From positions 124,001 through 188,000 of the forward strand of contig NZ_CP103794.1 in assembly GCF_030388325.1 (NCBI RefSeq): 64,000 nucleotides of DNA. Direction: 5' to 3'. Under the pieces are notes generated by a model. The model had not been told where the DNA came from and did no database searches. It saw only the letters and a list, made by a program, of their open reading frames with translations. Origin of the DNA: Flavobacterium johnsoniae. Its GTDB lineage: Bacteria > Bacteroidota > Bacteroidia > Flavobacteriales > Flavobacteriaceae. Shown in pieces: positions 53,054 to 61,874 of the stretch; position 1 is the first letter of the stretch, and the number at the start of each line of letters is the position of its first letter. The translations under genes and the position numbers were made by a program.

Positions 53054-53887
53054 ATGCCGAAATTAAATCAGTTTAAAACGCTAGTACTTGATGAGTTTGA
53101 AGAAGAGAAATTTCATCTTCCGCCGCATACGCATACCTATTATGAAATCATTTATATTAATAAAGGAAGCGGAATTCATCATTTGAATAATAATCTTTTA
53201 CCATATAAAGCTGGCGATCTGTTTGTAATTTCTCCAGATGATGAGCATTATTTTGATATAAAGAAAAGTACGCGTTTTACTTTTATAAAGTTCACAGACA
53301 ATTATTTCAACTCTAAACAGAATCTTACTTGCGATGAATTTTTAGTAAATACTCCAGAAAGTTTCATGCGTGATAAAATCCTAAAAGAAACAGTTTTGAA
53401 GTTTGATGAACCTTGTAAAACGATTCTAAAAAACACTGTAGAAAATATTGTAACTTATGGTAAATATATTGATGTAACTTCTTCTCCAATTGTTTTTTAT
53501 CAGATTCTTTCGATTTTTGGTTTAATCAAAGAAACGATTCGAGGCATGAATCTTCAGATGAAATCGACTCATTTGGATAATGAACAAATTGCAAATTACA
53601 TTCACCAAAATATTTATCAGCCAAAATTGGTTCAGATAAAAGTTATTGCAGAGCATTTTAATATTGCCCAAACGTATTTTAGTGCTTATTTTAAAAGAAC
53701 ATTCAGTATAAGTTATCGAGAGTATATCCATAATTTGAGAACGACTTTAATCGAAAAGAGATTTCACAATAATCAATTGCCGATTAAACAAATTGCGTAC
53801 GAGTTTGGCTTTACCGATGAAAGTCATTTGACGAATTATTTCAAAAAACGAAAAAACATGAAACCGACCGATTTCAAAAAACTGTAG
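53054..53887 (+). CDS. AraC-family transcriptional regulator
   Basis: Regulator of 277 residues. Cupin-like domain about 15-100 (HLPPHTHTYYEIIYINKGSG, FVISPDDEHYFD) and two HTH motifs about 180-277 (VIAEHFNIAQTYFSAYFKRTFSISYREYI, IKQIAYEFGFTDESHLTNYFKKRKNMKPTDF). Divergent from the MFS transporter with about 100 bp between, the classic setting for a regulator of an efflux gene. Inducer unknown. Confidence 0.92.
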   Translation: MPKLNQFKTLVLDEFEEEKFHLPPHTHTYYEIIYINKGSGIHHLNNNLLPYKAGDLFVISPDDEHYFDIKKSTRFTFIKFTDNYFNSKQNLTCDEFLVNTPESFMRDKILKETVLKFDEPCKTILKNTVENIVTYGKYIDVTSSPIVFYQILSIFGLIKETIRGMNLQMKSTHLDNEQIANYIHQNIYQPKLVQIKVIAEHFNIAQTYFSAYFKRTFSISYREYIHNLRTTLIEKRFHNNQLPIKQIAYEFGFTDESHLTNYFKKRKNMKPTDFKKL

Positions 53888-53929
53888 TTATTGAAATCTT
53901 AAAATATAATTTGCTCGAACATTTTTAAC

Positions 53930-53937
53930 TAAATTTG
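53930..53937 (+). promoter_or_regulatory. -7 promoter element at the start of the copper island
   Basis: TAAATTTG, exact; a TTG lies 16 bp upstream (53911-53913). It overlaps an in-frame GTG at 53937, which therefore cannot be the start codon. Confidence 0.55.
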
Positions 53938-53957
53938 TGCTACTAAAAACAATTTCT

Positions 53958-54317
53958 TTGAAAAAGAAAATCCACATAATAATGCTTTTTATAACACTTA
54001 GTTTCTTTTTGAATCCAAGTTATACCTTTGCATGCAATATGGAAAATCATAAAGAAGTTGTTGCCAAAAAAGAAAACAGCTGTTCTAAAAAATGTCATGA
54101 AAAGAAAACTTCAAAAGAAGAAAAACACAATTGTGATGGAAAATGTCGTCATTCTGGATGCAATACTTCAACGTTTTCAAGCATTATTTTAACTTCAAAT
54201 GAATTTGATTTAGAAAATAATGTTTTCAATTTTTCCGTAAAAAACACATTTACTTATTATCCTGAAGTGATTATTTCTTCGGGTTTTACTTCTATTTGGC
54301 TGAAGCCGAAAATATAA
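53958..54317 (+). CDS. exported Cys/His-rich protein of the copper island
   Basis: Protein of 119 residues. The TTG at 53958 gives signal peptide MKKKIHIIMLFITLSFFLNP (to about 25); the upstream GTG lies in the promoter. The mature N-terminal part holds six Cys (26, 42, 46, 59, 63, 68) mixed with His and Lys (CSKKCHEKK, HNCDGKCRHSGC), a likely soft-metal binding region. The conserved-looking C-terminus is beta-rich (YPEVIISSGFTSIWLKPKI). No named family is recognised; context suggests copper binding in the periplasm. Confidence 0.65.
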   Translation: MKKKIHIIMLFITLSFFLNPSYTFACNMENHKEVVAKKENSCSKKCHEKKTSKEEKHNCDGKCRHSGCNTSTFSSIILTSNEFDLENNVFNFSVKNTFTYYPEVIISSGFTSIWLKPKI

Positions 54318-54417
54318 TTTTTGTATTTTTAATAGCCCATATTGGGTCTTTTTCGAATCGAAATCTTTAAATTAATCTAAAGGAAATTTGAAAATCCTTT
54401 ATCAAATATAAAACACA

Positions 54418-54945
54418 ATGAAAAAATCAATTATAGCTTTAACAGCGACAATCGCAATATTATTTTCTGCAAATAACATTCAAGCAAACACTCCTAAATC
54501 TGAATCAACAAACATCGAAATTGCAGATACTCAATTGCAAAGCGTTTATGATGCTTATTTTACTGTAAAAGATGCACTTATAAAAAGTGACAGCAAATTG
54601 ACTTCGGCGAAAGCCAAAGACTTACTGGCAGCGATTACAGCAGTAAAAATGGACAAACTAAAAAGCAACGAACATACGGTTTGGATGAAAGTGGTCAAAA
54701 AATTAACTGCCGATGCTAAAAGTATTTCAGCAACAACAGATCTTAAAAAACAGCGTGATACTTTTAAATCATTATCTAAAAGCACTTATGATTTAATAAA
54801 AGTTTCTAGCCCAGAACAGCCAATCTACAAACAATATTGCCCAATGGCAGACGCTGATTGGTTAAGCAAAGAAAAAGCAGTTAAGAATCCGTATTACGGC
54901 TCTTCGATGCTGACTTGCGGAAACGTGGTAGAAACGATTAAATAA
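54418..54945 (+). CDS. DUF3347 periplasmic protein
   Basis: Protein of 175 residues with signal peptide ending NIQANT. DUF3347 part about 40-175: YDAYFTVKDALIKSD, then the metal-site-like motif YCPMADADWLSKE, and MLTCG near the end. DUF3347 domains occur in or beside CusB/heavy-metal efflux proteins, so a role in passing copper is likely. Followed by the HMA-AraC regulator with 1 bp between, so the two form an operon. Confidence 0.85.
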   Translation: MKKSIIALTATIAILFSANNIQANTPKSESTNIEIADTQLQSVYDAYFTVKDALIKSDSKLTSAKAKDLLAAITAVKMDKLKSNEHTVWMKVVKKLTADAKSISATTDLKKQRDTFKSLSKSTYDLIKVSSPEQPIYKQYCPMADADWLSKEKAVKNPYYGSSMLTCGNVVETIK

Positions 54946-54946
54946 T

Positions 54947-55507
54947 ATGAAGCTTTACATCAAGAATATGGTGTGCAGCCGATGCAAAATGGTGGTGAAG
55001 TCTGAGTTTGAAAAACTCGGACTTCAAACTATTGCTGTTGAATTAGGAGAAGTTGAGTTACAAAACGAAATCAATGATTCGCAAAAAGAGGTTTTATTAG
55101 AAAATCTTCAAGCTTTAGGTTTTGATTTAATAGATGATAAAAAAACAAAAACCGTCGAGAAAATAAAAAACTTGATTGTGGATTTGGTTCATCATAAAAA
55201 CAACGAACTTAAAATCAACTTATCTGATTACTTAGCAGAAAATTTAAATCAAGATTATAATTCTTTGAGTAATCTTTTTTCCGAAATTGAAAATACAACA
55301 ATCGAAAAATATTTTATAAGCCAGAAAATTGAAAAAGTAAAAGAGTTATTGATTTATAATGAGCTTTCGTTAAGCGAAATTGCAGACATTTTAAATTATA
55401 GTAATGTGGCGCATTTGAGCAATCAATTCAAAAAAATTACGGGCTTTACTCCTACTTCTTTCAAACAATTGAAAGATAATAATCGTATTCAAATCGAGAA
55501 TTTGTAG
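54947..55507 (+). CDS. HMA-AraC fusion regulator, probable copper sensor
   Basis: Fusion protein of 186 residues. Residues 1-65 form a heavy-metal-associated domain with the MVCSRC motif (C10, C13). Residues about 85-180 are an AraC-type DNA-binding domain (NLFSEIENTTIEKYFISQKIEKV, LSLSEIADILNYSNVAHLSNQFKKITGFTPTSFKQL). No cupin sensor domain is present, so the metal site would itself be the sensor. It is encoded inside the copper island, 1 bp after DUF3347 and before copA, which suits a regulator of these genes. Confidence 0.85.
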   Translation: MKLYIKNMVCSRCKMVVKSEFEKLGLQTIAVELGEVELQNEINDSQKEVLLENLQALGFDLIDDKKTKTVEKIKNLIVDLVHHKNNELKINLSDYLAENLNQDYNSLSNLFSEIENTTIEKYFISQKIEKVKELLIYNELSLSEIADILNYSNVAHLSNQFKKITGFTPTSFKQLKDNNRIQIENL

Positions 55508-55509
55508 TT

Positions 55510-55880
55510 ATTTATTTAAACGCAAAGAACGCAGAGATTTACGCAAAGAGCACAAAGTTTTTAGCCACAGATTAAAAGGATTAGAAGGATTTTAAAATCT
55601 GTGTTAATCTTTTTAATCTGTGGCTAACTTTTTTTACAAAAAATTCACAAAGATGATAAACATAGCCAGTGGTTTCAACCACTGGAACGCAATCATTGAC
55701 AAATACTAATTACCTCACAACAAATCCATTACAATACGTTTCCCAAGGTTGAAACCTTGGGCTATGTTTAAATACATTTCGCAAAGTGATCTGTATAAAG
55801 CTTTGTGAACTTTTTAAAAATCTCAACTAAAAAACTTTGTGCTCTTTGCGTAAATTCCTTGCGCCCTTTGCGTTAAAAAA
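55510..55880. repeat. multi-layer nested palindrome
   Basis: About 370 bp between the regulator and copA. Outer layer: CGCAAAGAACGC...CGCAAAGAGCACAAAG (55516-55550) against CTTTGTGCTCTTTGCG (55836-) and GCGCCCTTTGCGTT. Second: AGCCACAGATTAAAAGGATT (55562-) with AATCTTTTTAATCTGTGGCT. Third: AAACATAGCC/GGCTATGTTT. Inner: AGTGGTTTCAACCACT and CCAAGGTTGAAACCTTGG. No gene is seen. Confidence 0.85.
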
Positions 55881-55974
55881 AAATAGTAAATCTTACAAAT
55901 CATTCCCAAAATTCTACAAACCGTTGTAACTTGTACTTCGGAAATTTGCATTGTAATACTTTAAAACCAATACA

Positions 55975-58506
55975 ATGACTCATCAATATATAATTTCAGG
56001 AATGTCTTGCAACGGATGCCGAACCAAAGTCGAAAAAACTTTGAATGAAGTCGAAGGCGTTCAGGCAGAAGTAACTTTGAATCCACCAACGGCTACGATA
56101 ACAATGGACAAACATGTTCCGACAGAAAAATTTCAGAAAATTTTATCAGCGGTTGGAAATTATACTATTGAAATGGATTCTCCTAAAAACCATTCTGAAA
56201 CAGTTAAATCTTGCTGTTCAGGTCATAAAAAAGAACATCACAATCATCATAAAGCAGAAACTAAAAAAGTGCATCAGCATAGTGCAAATGGCGTTTATTA
56301 TTGTCCAATGCATTGTGAAGGCGATAAAACATATAACAAACCCGGAGATTGTCCAGTTTGCGGAATGGATTTAGTTCCGCAAGTTGCCGTAACTGCAACA
56401 CAATTTATTTGTCCGATGCATCCTGAAATTGTATCAAACGAACCAGGCGATTGTCCGATCTGCGGAATGGATTTGGTTCCGATACAGGCTTCTGAAAGCG
56501 AAGAAAACAAAACTTATACTGATTTATTGAAGAAAATGAAAATCGCGATTTTGTTTACGCTTCCTATTTTCATTATTTCAATGTCAGAAATGATTCCGAA
56601 TAATCCGCTTTACAATATAATGTCAATCGAAAAATGGAATTGGGTCCAATTCCTGTTTTCACTTCCAGTCTTATTTTACGCAGGATGGATGTTTTTCGTT
56701 CGCGCTTACAAATCGATTGTAACCTGGAATCTGAACATGTTTACTTTAATCGGAATTGGAACCAGCGTTGCGTTCCTATTTAGTATTGTCGGAATGTTTT
56801 TTCCTCATATTTTCCCTTCTGAATTCAAATCGCATCACGGAACCATTCATTTATATTTTGAAGCTGCAACTGTAATTATCACTTTAGTTTTATTAGGACA
56901 ATTATTAGAAGCCAAAGCACACGGGCAAACTAACGGCGCAATCAAAGAATTATTAAAATTAGCTCCAACTGAAGCGACTTTGGTAGAAAATGGGATGGAT
57001 AAAGTTATCTCCATTCACAACATCAAAAAAGGCGATTTACTTCGTGTAAAACCTGGAGAAAAAATTCCCGTTGACGGAAAAATAACTTCAGGCGAAAGCA
57101 GTATCGACGAATCGATGATTACGGGAGAACCAATTCCAGTTGACAAAAAAACAGGCGATGCTGTGATTTCTGGAACAATAAACGGCACAAAATCTTTTGT
57201 AATGATTGCTGAAAAAGTAGGATCAGAAACGATGCTTTCACAGATTATCCAAATGGTAAATGATGCTAGCAGATCTCGCGCACCGATTCAGAAATTAGCC
57301 GATCGCGTTTCTAAGTATTTTGTACCGACCGTAGTTATCATTTCGATTTTGACATTCTTACTTTGGGCAAAATTCGGTCCAGAACCTGCTTACGTTTACG
57401 GTTTAATCAATGCGATTGCCGTTTTAATTATTGCCTGTCCATGCGCACTTGGATTGGCAACACCGATGTCAGTAATGGTCGGAGTTGGAAAAGGCGCACA
57501 AAACGGAATCTTGATTAAAAATGCCGAAGCATTAGAAAACATGAATAAAATTGATGTTTTAATTACAGATAAAACAGGAACAATTACGGAAGGAAAACCA
57601 TCTGTAGAAAAAATCTATGCTATAAATAATGACGAAGACTTTCTGCTTCAAAACATTGCTTCCTTAAATCAACATAGCGAACATCCTTTGGCGCAGGCCG
57701 TAGTACAATTCGCGAAAGCAAAAAATAGTTTATTCAAAGAAGTTCAAGGTTTTGAAACTATTGCGGGAAAAGGAGTTTTAGGAACTACAGAAGGTAAAAA
57801 AGTAGCTTTAGGTAATAAAAAATTAATGCTTGAAATCGGCGCTTCTGTTTCTGAAGATTTAGAAAAACAAGTTATTGCCGAACAAAATTTAGGCAAAACG
57901 ATTTCTTATATTTCAATTGAAAAAGAAGTTTTAGGCTATGTTGCCATTACCGATGCGATCAAAGAAAACAGTGCAAAAGCCATTAAAGAATTAATCGCTC
58001 AAGGTGTTGAGGTTATCATGATGACGGGCGATAATTATAATACCGCAAAAGCAGTTGCTGAACATTTACATTTAAGTTCTTTTAAAGCAGATTGTCTTCC
58101 TGAAGATAAATTAAAAGAAATTGAACGTCTTCAAGCACAAGGAAAAATTGTGGCGATGGCGGGAGACGGAATCAACGATGCACCTGCTTTGGCTCAATCC
58201 AACATTGGAATCGCAATGGGAACAGGAACGGATGTTGCTATTGAAAGTGCAAAAATAACTTTGGTAAAAGGTGATCTTAACGGAATTGTAAAAGCCAAAA
58301 ACCTCAGCCATGCTGTAATGTCAAATATCAAACAGAATTTATTCTTTGCTTTTATATATAACACTTTGGGCGTTCCGATTGCAGCAGGAATTTTATATCC
58401 GTTTTTAGGAATTTTACTTTCGCCTATGTTGGCTGCCGTTGCCATGAGTTTGAGTTCTGTATCTGTAATCGTAAATGCTTTGCGATTGAGAAATTTAAAA
58501 TTATAA
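55975..58506 (+). CDS. copA: copper-translocating P1B-type ATPase CopA
   Basis: Cu+ exporting ATPase of 843 residues. HMA domain about 1-70 (MSCNGC, C12/C15); a His-rich linker ([10 protein letters not shown]); two YHYCP-like heavy-metal binding modules, about 107-138 and 140-170 (YCPMH...[15 protein letters not shown]...[10 protein letters not shown]). Membrane helices from about 185. CPC motif C488-P-C490; phosphorylated D532 in DKTGT; SEHPLA; GDGIND near 730. These are the P1B-1 hallmarks. Moves copper from the cytoplasm to the periplasm, where the oxidase encoded next can handle it. Confidence 0.96.
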   Translation: MTHQYIISGMSCNGCRTKVEKTLNEVEGVQAEVTLNPPTATITMDKHVPTEKFQKILSAVGNYTIEMDSPKNHSETVKSCCSGHKKEHHNHHKAETKKVHQHSANGVYYCPMHCEGDKTYNKPGDCPVCGMDLVPQVAVTATQFICPMHPEIVSNEPGDCPICGMDLVPIQASESEENKTYTDLLKKMKIAILFTLPIFIISMSEMIPNNPLYNIMSIEKWNWVQFLFSLPVLFYAGWMFFVRAYKSIVTWNLNMFTLIGIGTSVAFLFSIVGMFFPHIFPSEFKSHHGTIHLYFEAATVIITLVLLGQLLEAKAHGQTNGAIKELLKLAPTEATLVENGMDKVISIHNIKKGDLLRVKPGEKIPVDGKITSGESSIDESMITGEPIPVDKKTGDAVISGTINGTKSFVMIAEKVGSETMLSQIIQMVNDASRSRAPIQKLADRVSKYFVPTVVIISILTFLLWAKFGPEPAYVYGLINAIAVLIIACPCALGLATPMSVMVGVGKGAQNGILIKNAEALENMNKIDVLITDKTGTITEGKPSVEKIYAINNDEDFLLQNIASLNQHSEHPLAQAVVQFAKAKNSLFKEVQGFETIAGKGVLGTTEGKKVALGNKKLMLEIGASVSEDLEKQVIAEQNLGKTISYISIEKEVLGYVAITDAIKENSAKAIKELIAQGVEVIMMTGDNYNTAKAVAEHLHLSSFKADCLPEDKLKEIERLQAQGKIVAMAGDGINDAPALAQSNIGIAMGTGTDVAIESAKITLVKGDLNGIVKAKNLSHAVMSNIKQNLFFAFIYNTLGVPIAAGILYPFLGILLSPMLAAVAMSLSSVSVIVNALRLRNLKL

Positions 58507-58510
58507 GCTA

Positions 58511-60754
58511 ATGATGAAAATTAAATATATACCTATACTATTTCTAATCGCTTTTCAGCTAAAGGCACAAAAAGTAGTGCGTTACGATTTGCATGTTCGT
58601 GATACAATCGTCAATTTTTCGGGTAAAGAAAAACGTGCGATTGCTGTAAACGGACAAATTCCGATGCCTACGCTGACTTTTACCGAAGGCGATATTGCAG
58701 AAATTTATGTGCATAACGAACTCAAAAAAGAAACAACTTCAATGCACTGGCACGGATTATTTCTCCCAAATAAAGAAGACGGAGTTCCGTACTTGACTCA
58801 AATGCCGATTGAGCCTGGAACAATTCATAAATATACATTTCCAATTATTCAAAATGGAACGTATTGGTATCACAGTCATTCTGGTTTACAGGAACAAATT
58901 GGTTTGTACGGACTTTTTATTATCAATAAGAAAAAAGACGATGCAACGATTCGAAAAGGAATTGACGATTTACCAACAATTCCAGTTATTTTAAGCGAAT
59001 GGTCGGATTTGAAACCTGAGAATATTCAGCGAATGCTGCACAATGCTAACGATTGGTTTGCCATAAAAAAAGGAACAACGCAAAGTTATTTTGAAGCTTT
59101 AAAACAAAAACATTTTTCGACGAAAGTGACCAACGAATGGAAACGTATGAACGCGATGGATGTCAGCGATGTTTATTATGAAAAGTTTCTACTTAATGGA
59201 AAAAATGAGCAACAGATTTCAGACCTTAAACCTGGCTCAAAAGTTAGATTACGAATTGCAAATGGGGGTGCTTCAAGTTATTTCTGGCTGACATACGGCG
59301 GAGGAAAAATTACAGTTGTAGCCAGCGATGGAAATGACGTTGAACCTGTAGAAGTTGATCGTTTGATTATTGCCGTTTCTGAAACGTATGATGTTGTTGT
59401 TACTATTCCTGAGAATAATAAATCTTTTGCTTTTTTGGCTACAGCCGAAGACAGAACTGGGTCTGCATCTTTGTTTTTAGGAAATGGAGAAAAACAGCCC
59501 ATTCATCATCTTTCGAAATTAAAATATTTTGAAGGAATGAAAATGATGAATGATATGATGAAAATGAATGGCGAAATGAACGACATGGGCATGAATATGT
59601 CTTTGAACAAAATGGACATGAATGCCGTAATGTATCCTGAAATTTCGGGTGAAGATGAAAATTCTAAACCAAAAATGGATCATTCTAATCATAATATGGA
59701 AGAGATGAAAATGGAAAGCGACAGTACTGAAACCTCCGAAATTGTGACTTTGAATTACGGAATGCTGAAATCTCCGTTTAAGACAAATCTTCCAAAAGAG
59801 GCTCCTGTTAAAGAATTACGTTTTACATTATCTGGAAATATGAATCGCTATGTTTGGAGTTTGGATAATAAAGTAGTTTCTGAAACCGATAAAATTCTAA
59901 TTAAAAAAGGAGAAAACGTTCGTATTGTTTTATATAATGGTTCGATGATGCGCCATCCAATGCATTTACATGGACATGATTTTAGAATTCTGAATGAACA
60001 TGGCGATTATTCTCCGTTAAAAAATGTGATTGATATTATGCCAATGGAAACCGATACGATCGAATTTCAGGCAAATGCTGATGGTGACTGGTTTTTTCAC
60101 TGTCATATTTTATACCACATGATGGCAGGAATGGGAAGAATTTTTACTTATGAAAACTCTGCACCAAATCCTTTGATTCATCATCCTGAAATGGCTTATA
60201 AAATGCTAAAAATGGATGATAGAATGTTTCATTTTATGGCTGAAAATGATTTTGCGTCTAATGGAAATGATGGTGAAGCGATGTACAGCAATACTCGTTG
60301 GAGCATCGGAACCGAATGGAGATTGGGTTATAACGACAAACATGGTTATGAAACCGAAACTCATATTGGGCGTTATATTGGAAAAAATCAATGGTTAATG
60401 CCTTTTATTGGTTTTGACTGGCGCTATCGAAAAATGGGAATGGACGAACAGGAACAGAATCTTTTCGGACAAAAAAATACCAAGGACAATCGTTCGGTTT
60501 TTAGTGCGGGTCTTGAATATACTCTACCAATGCTCATAAAAGCGCAAGTTGAGGTGTATACCGATGGAAATGTGAGATTACAATTTGAACGAAAAGACAT
60601 TCCACTTTCGCAACGACTTCGAATGAATTTAATGTGGAATACGGATAAAGAATATATGGCAGGATTAAAATATATTGTTGCGAGAAACTTTGGAATTACA
60701 ACACATTATGACAGCGATATGGGAATTGGATTTGGTGTTAATCTTAACTACTAA
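58511..60754 (+). CDS. multicopper oxidase with Met-rich insert and C-terminal barrel-like region
   Basis: Periplasmic multicopper oxidase of 747 residues, with signal peptide ending FQLKAQ. Copper ligands: MHWHG (about 78), WYHSHSG (about 118), HPMHLHGHDF (about 481), HCHILYHMMAGMGR (about 530). A Met/His-rich insert lies about 342-404 (MKMMNDMMKMNGEMNDMGMN). Residues about 590-747, after the normal oxidase end, are beta-rich with alternating aromatics (FIGFDWRYRKMGMD, MAGLKYIVARNFGITTHYDS, GFGVNLNY) and resemble a CopB-type outer-membrane barrel. It would oxidise Cu+ to Cu2+. Directly follows copA. Confidence 0.88.
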   Translation: MMKIKYIPILFLIAFQLKAQKVVRYDLHVRDTIVNFSGKEKRAIAVNGQIPMPTLTFTEGDIAEIYVHNELKKETTSMHWHGLFLPNKEDGVPYLTQMPIEPGTIHKYTFPIIQNGTYWYHSHSGLQEQIGLYGLFIINKKKDDATIRKGIDDLPTIPVILSEWSDLKPENIQRMLHNANDWFAIKKGTTQSYFEALKQKHFSTKVTNEWKRMNAMDVSDVYYEKFLLNGKNEQQISDLKPGSKVRLRIANGGASSYFWLTYGGGKITVVASDGNDVEPVEVDRLIIAVSETYDVVVTIPENNKSFAFLATAEDRTGSASLFLGNGEKQPIHHLSKLKYFEGMKMMNDMMKMNGEMNDMGMNMSLNKMDMNAVMYPEISGEDENSKPKMDHSNHNMEEMKMESDSTETSEIVTLNYGMLKSPFKTNLPKEAPVKELRFTLSGNMNRYVWSLDNKVVSETDKILIKKGENVRIVLYNGSMMRHPMHLHGHDFRILNEHGDYSPLKNVIDIMPMETDTIEFQANADGDWFFHCHILYHMMAGMGRIFTYENSAPNPLIHHPEMAYKMLKMDDRMFHFMAENDFASNGNDGEAMYSNTRWSIGTEWRLGYNDKHGYETETHIGRYIGKNQWLMPFIGFDWRYRKMGMDEQEQNLFGQKNTKDNRSVFSAGLEYTLPMLIKAQVEVYTDGNVRLQFERKDIPLSQRLRMNLMWNTDKEYMAGLKYIVARNFGITTHYDSDMGIGFGVNLNY

Positions 60755-60839
60755 ATGCAATCGTCAAGTCTTTACAACTCATTAACAGATTTTACAAAAA
60801 CATTAACTTTTTGTAAGAATCAGGCTAAACAAATGTTGC

Positions 60840-60847
60840 TATATTTG
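60840..60847 (+). promoter_or_regulatory. -7 promoter element of the small Cys-rich peptide gene
   Basis: TATATTTG, exact TAnnTTTG, 45 bp before the ATG at 60892; the nearest TTG is 26 bp upstream, wider than optimal. Confidence 0.45.
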
Positions 60848-60891
60848 ATTCACTCAATTATAATTTTCTAACAAAAAACAATTAAAACAAA

Positions 60892-61050
60892 ATGACAAAA
60901 GTAATTACAATCATTACCATAGCGTTATTTACAATTGGCGTAAACGCTCAGGAAACAAAACCAGTTTCTAAGGATAAAGCTAAAAAAGAATCATGTTGCA
61001 AAAAGACAACAGATAAAAAAGATAAAAAAACTTGTTGCTCTAAAAAATAA
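60892..61050 (+). CDS. 52-residue exported double-Cys peptide
   Basis: Short gene after the multicopper oxidase. Signal peptide MTKVITIITIALFTIGVNAQ; the mature part of about 32 residues is Lys-rich with two CC pairs, ESCCKK and KTCCSKK, separated by KKTTDKKDKK. Own -7 element upstream and a strong terminator downstream support a real gene. Likely a periplasmic copper- or other soft-metal-binding peptide; no named family recognised. Confidence 0.75.
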   Translation: MTKVITIITIALFTIGVNAQETKPVSKDKAKKESCCKKTTDKKDKKTCCSKK

Positions 61051-61069
61051 TTGAAATATCATTTCAACA

Positions 61070-61102
61070 AAAAAGGCTTCAAAATAATTGAAGCCTTTTT
61101 TA
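61070..61102 (+). terminator. terminator after the small Cys-rich peptide gene
   Basis: Stem AAAAGGCTTCAA/TTGAAGCCTTTT with a 5-nt loop and T-run. A small extra hairpin, TTGAAAT/ATTTCAA, lies at 61051-61067. Confidence 0.9.
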
Positions 61103-61113
61103 TGTTTTTTCGA

Positions 61114-61179
61114 CACGAATTTCACCAATTAACACCAATTTTATATTTTTTAATTGGTGTTAATTGGTGAAATTCGTGG
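61114..61179. repeat. intergenic inverted repeat, CACGAATTTCACCAATTAAC type
   Basis: Left arm from 61114 and right arm ending 61179 (TTAATTGGTGAAATTCGTG) are complementary over about 25 bp, flanked by Ts and As. Same class as 8342-8401 and 10945-11078. Confidence 0.9.
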
Positions 61180-61190
61180 CAAACAAAACT

Positions 61191-61643
61191 CTATTTCACT
61201 CGAATACTCCATTCAAAATCCATCTCCGAAACCTGCACACCTTCTTCATTTGTACCAATAGATTTCATCCAGAAAGTCTGCCCTTCTCCTGTTTCGATAG
61301 TTTTTTTGATTGCGTCTGCAATTAGATGTCCATCTTTACAAACAAATGTTATTCTTCCAGTAGCTTTTTTAGTAAAGTTTCCTTTATTATTGGCTACTAA
61401 CATCGAAATCTCTTTTCCGCTTTGCTGAATTTGAGAAATGACCAAAGCTCCAGTTGTTAATTCTGCTGCCATTGCCTGAACTGCAAAATACATCGAATTA
61501 AATGGATTCTGATTAATCCATCTGTGTTTAACCGTTACCGTACAGCTAGAATCGTTTATATCTTTAACACGTACCCCACAGAAGTATGCAGAAGGAAGTT
61601 TAAACAGAACGAACTTATTAAGTTTTGATACCGAAAGTGCCAT
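61191..61643 (-). CDS. DUF4442 hot-dog fold protein (thioesterase-like)
   Basis: Protein of 150 residues, DUF4442 type, a hot-dog fold related to PaaI thioesterases. The start at 61643 gives MALSVSKLNKFVLFKLPSAYF; a longer frame to 61691 adds an unlikely tail. HRWINQNPFNSMYFAVQAMAAELTTGALV is the hot-dog helix with its flanking strands; the C-terminal strands are QTFWMKSIGTNEEGVQVSEMDFEW. Thioester substrate unknown. Cytoplasmic. Confidence 0.85.
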   Translation of the reverse strand: MALSVSKLNKFVLFKLPSAYFCGVRVKDINDSSCTVTVKHRWINQNPFNSMYFAVQAMAAELTTGALVISQIQQSGKEISMLVANNKGNFTKKATGRITFVCKDGHLIADAIKKTIETGEGQTFWMKSIGTNEEGVQVSEMDFEWSIRVK

Positions 61644-61838
61644 GTGATTTATTTTTTTATGTAAAAATACAAAAAAACTATGCACGCACAATAAATTATT
61701 AAACTATCAAAACAACCTCAATAAAATCAACACTTTCGAATGGTTTCCAGCGATTTAAATTAAAATTCTTACTTTTAAATTTGTTAAATTTTTGTTAATA
61801 TTTGGTACTATGCAAAACAAGATACTGTTTTTTAGACA

Positions 61839-61846
61839 TATATTTG
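61839..61846 (+). promoter_or_regulatory. -7 promoter element of the DUF4870 gene
   Basis: TATATTTG, exact TAnnTTTG, 28 bp before the ATG at 61875. Confidence 0.45.
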
Positions 61847-61874
61847 CATAAGAAATTACTATATACTTTTAATC

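Noticed and set aside
55924..55948. Promoter of copA at TTG...GAAATTTG
   Set aside because: The -7 candidate lacks the initial T and spacing to the TTG is only about 14 bp; not strong enough to list.
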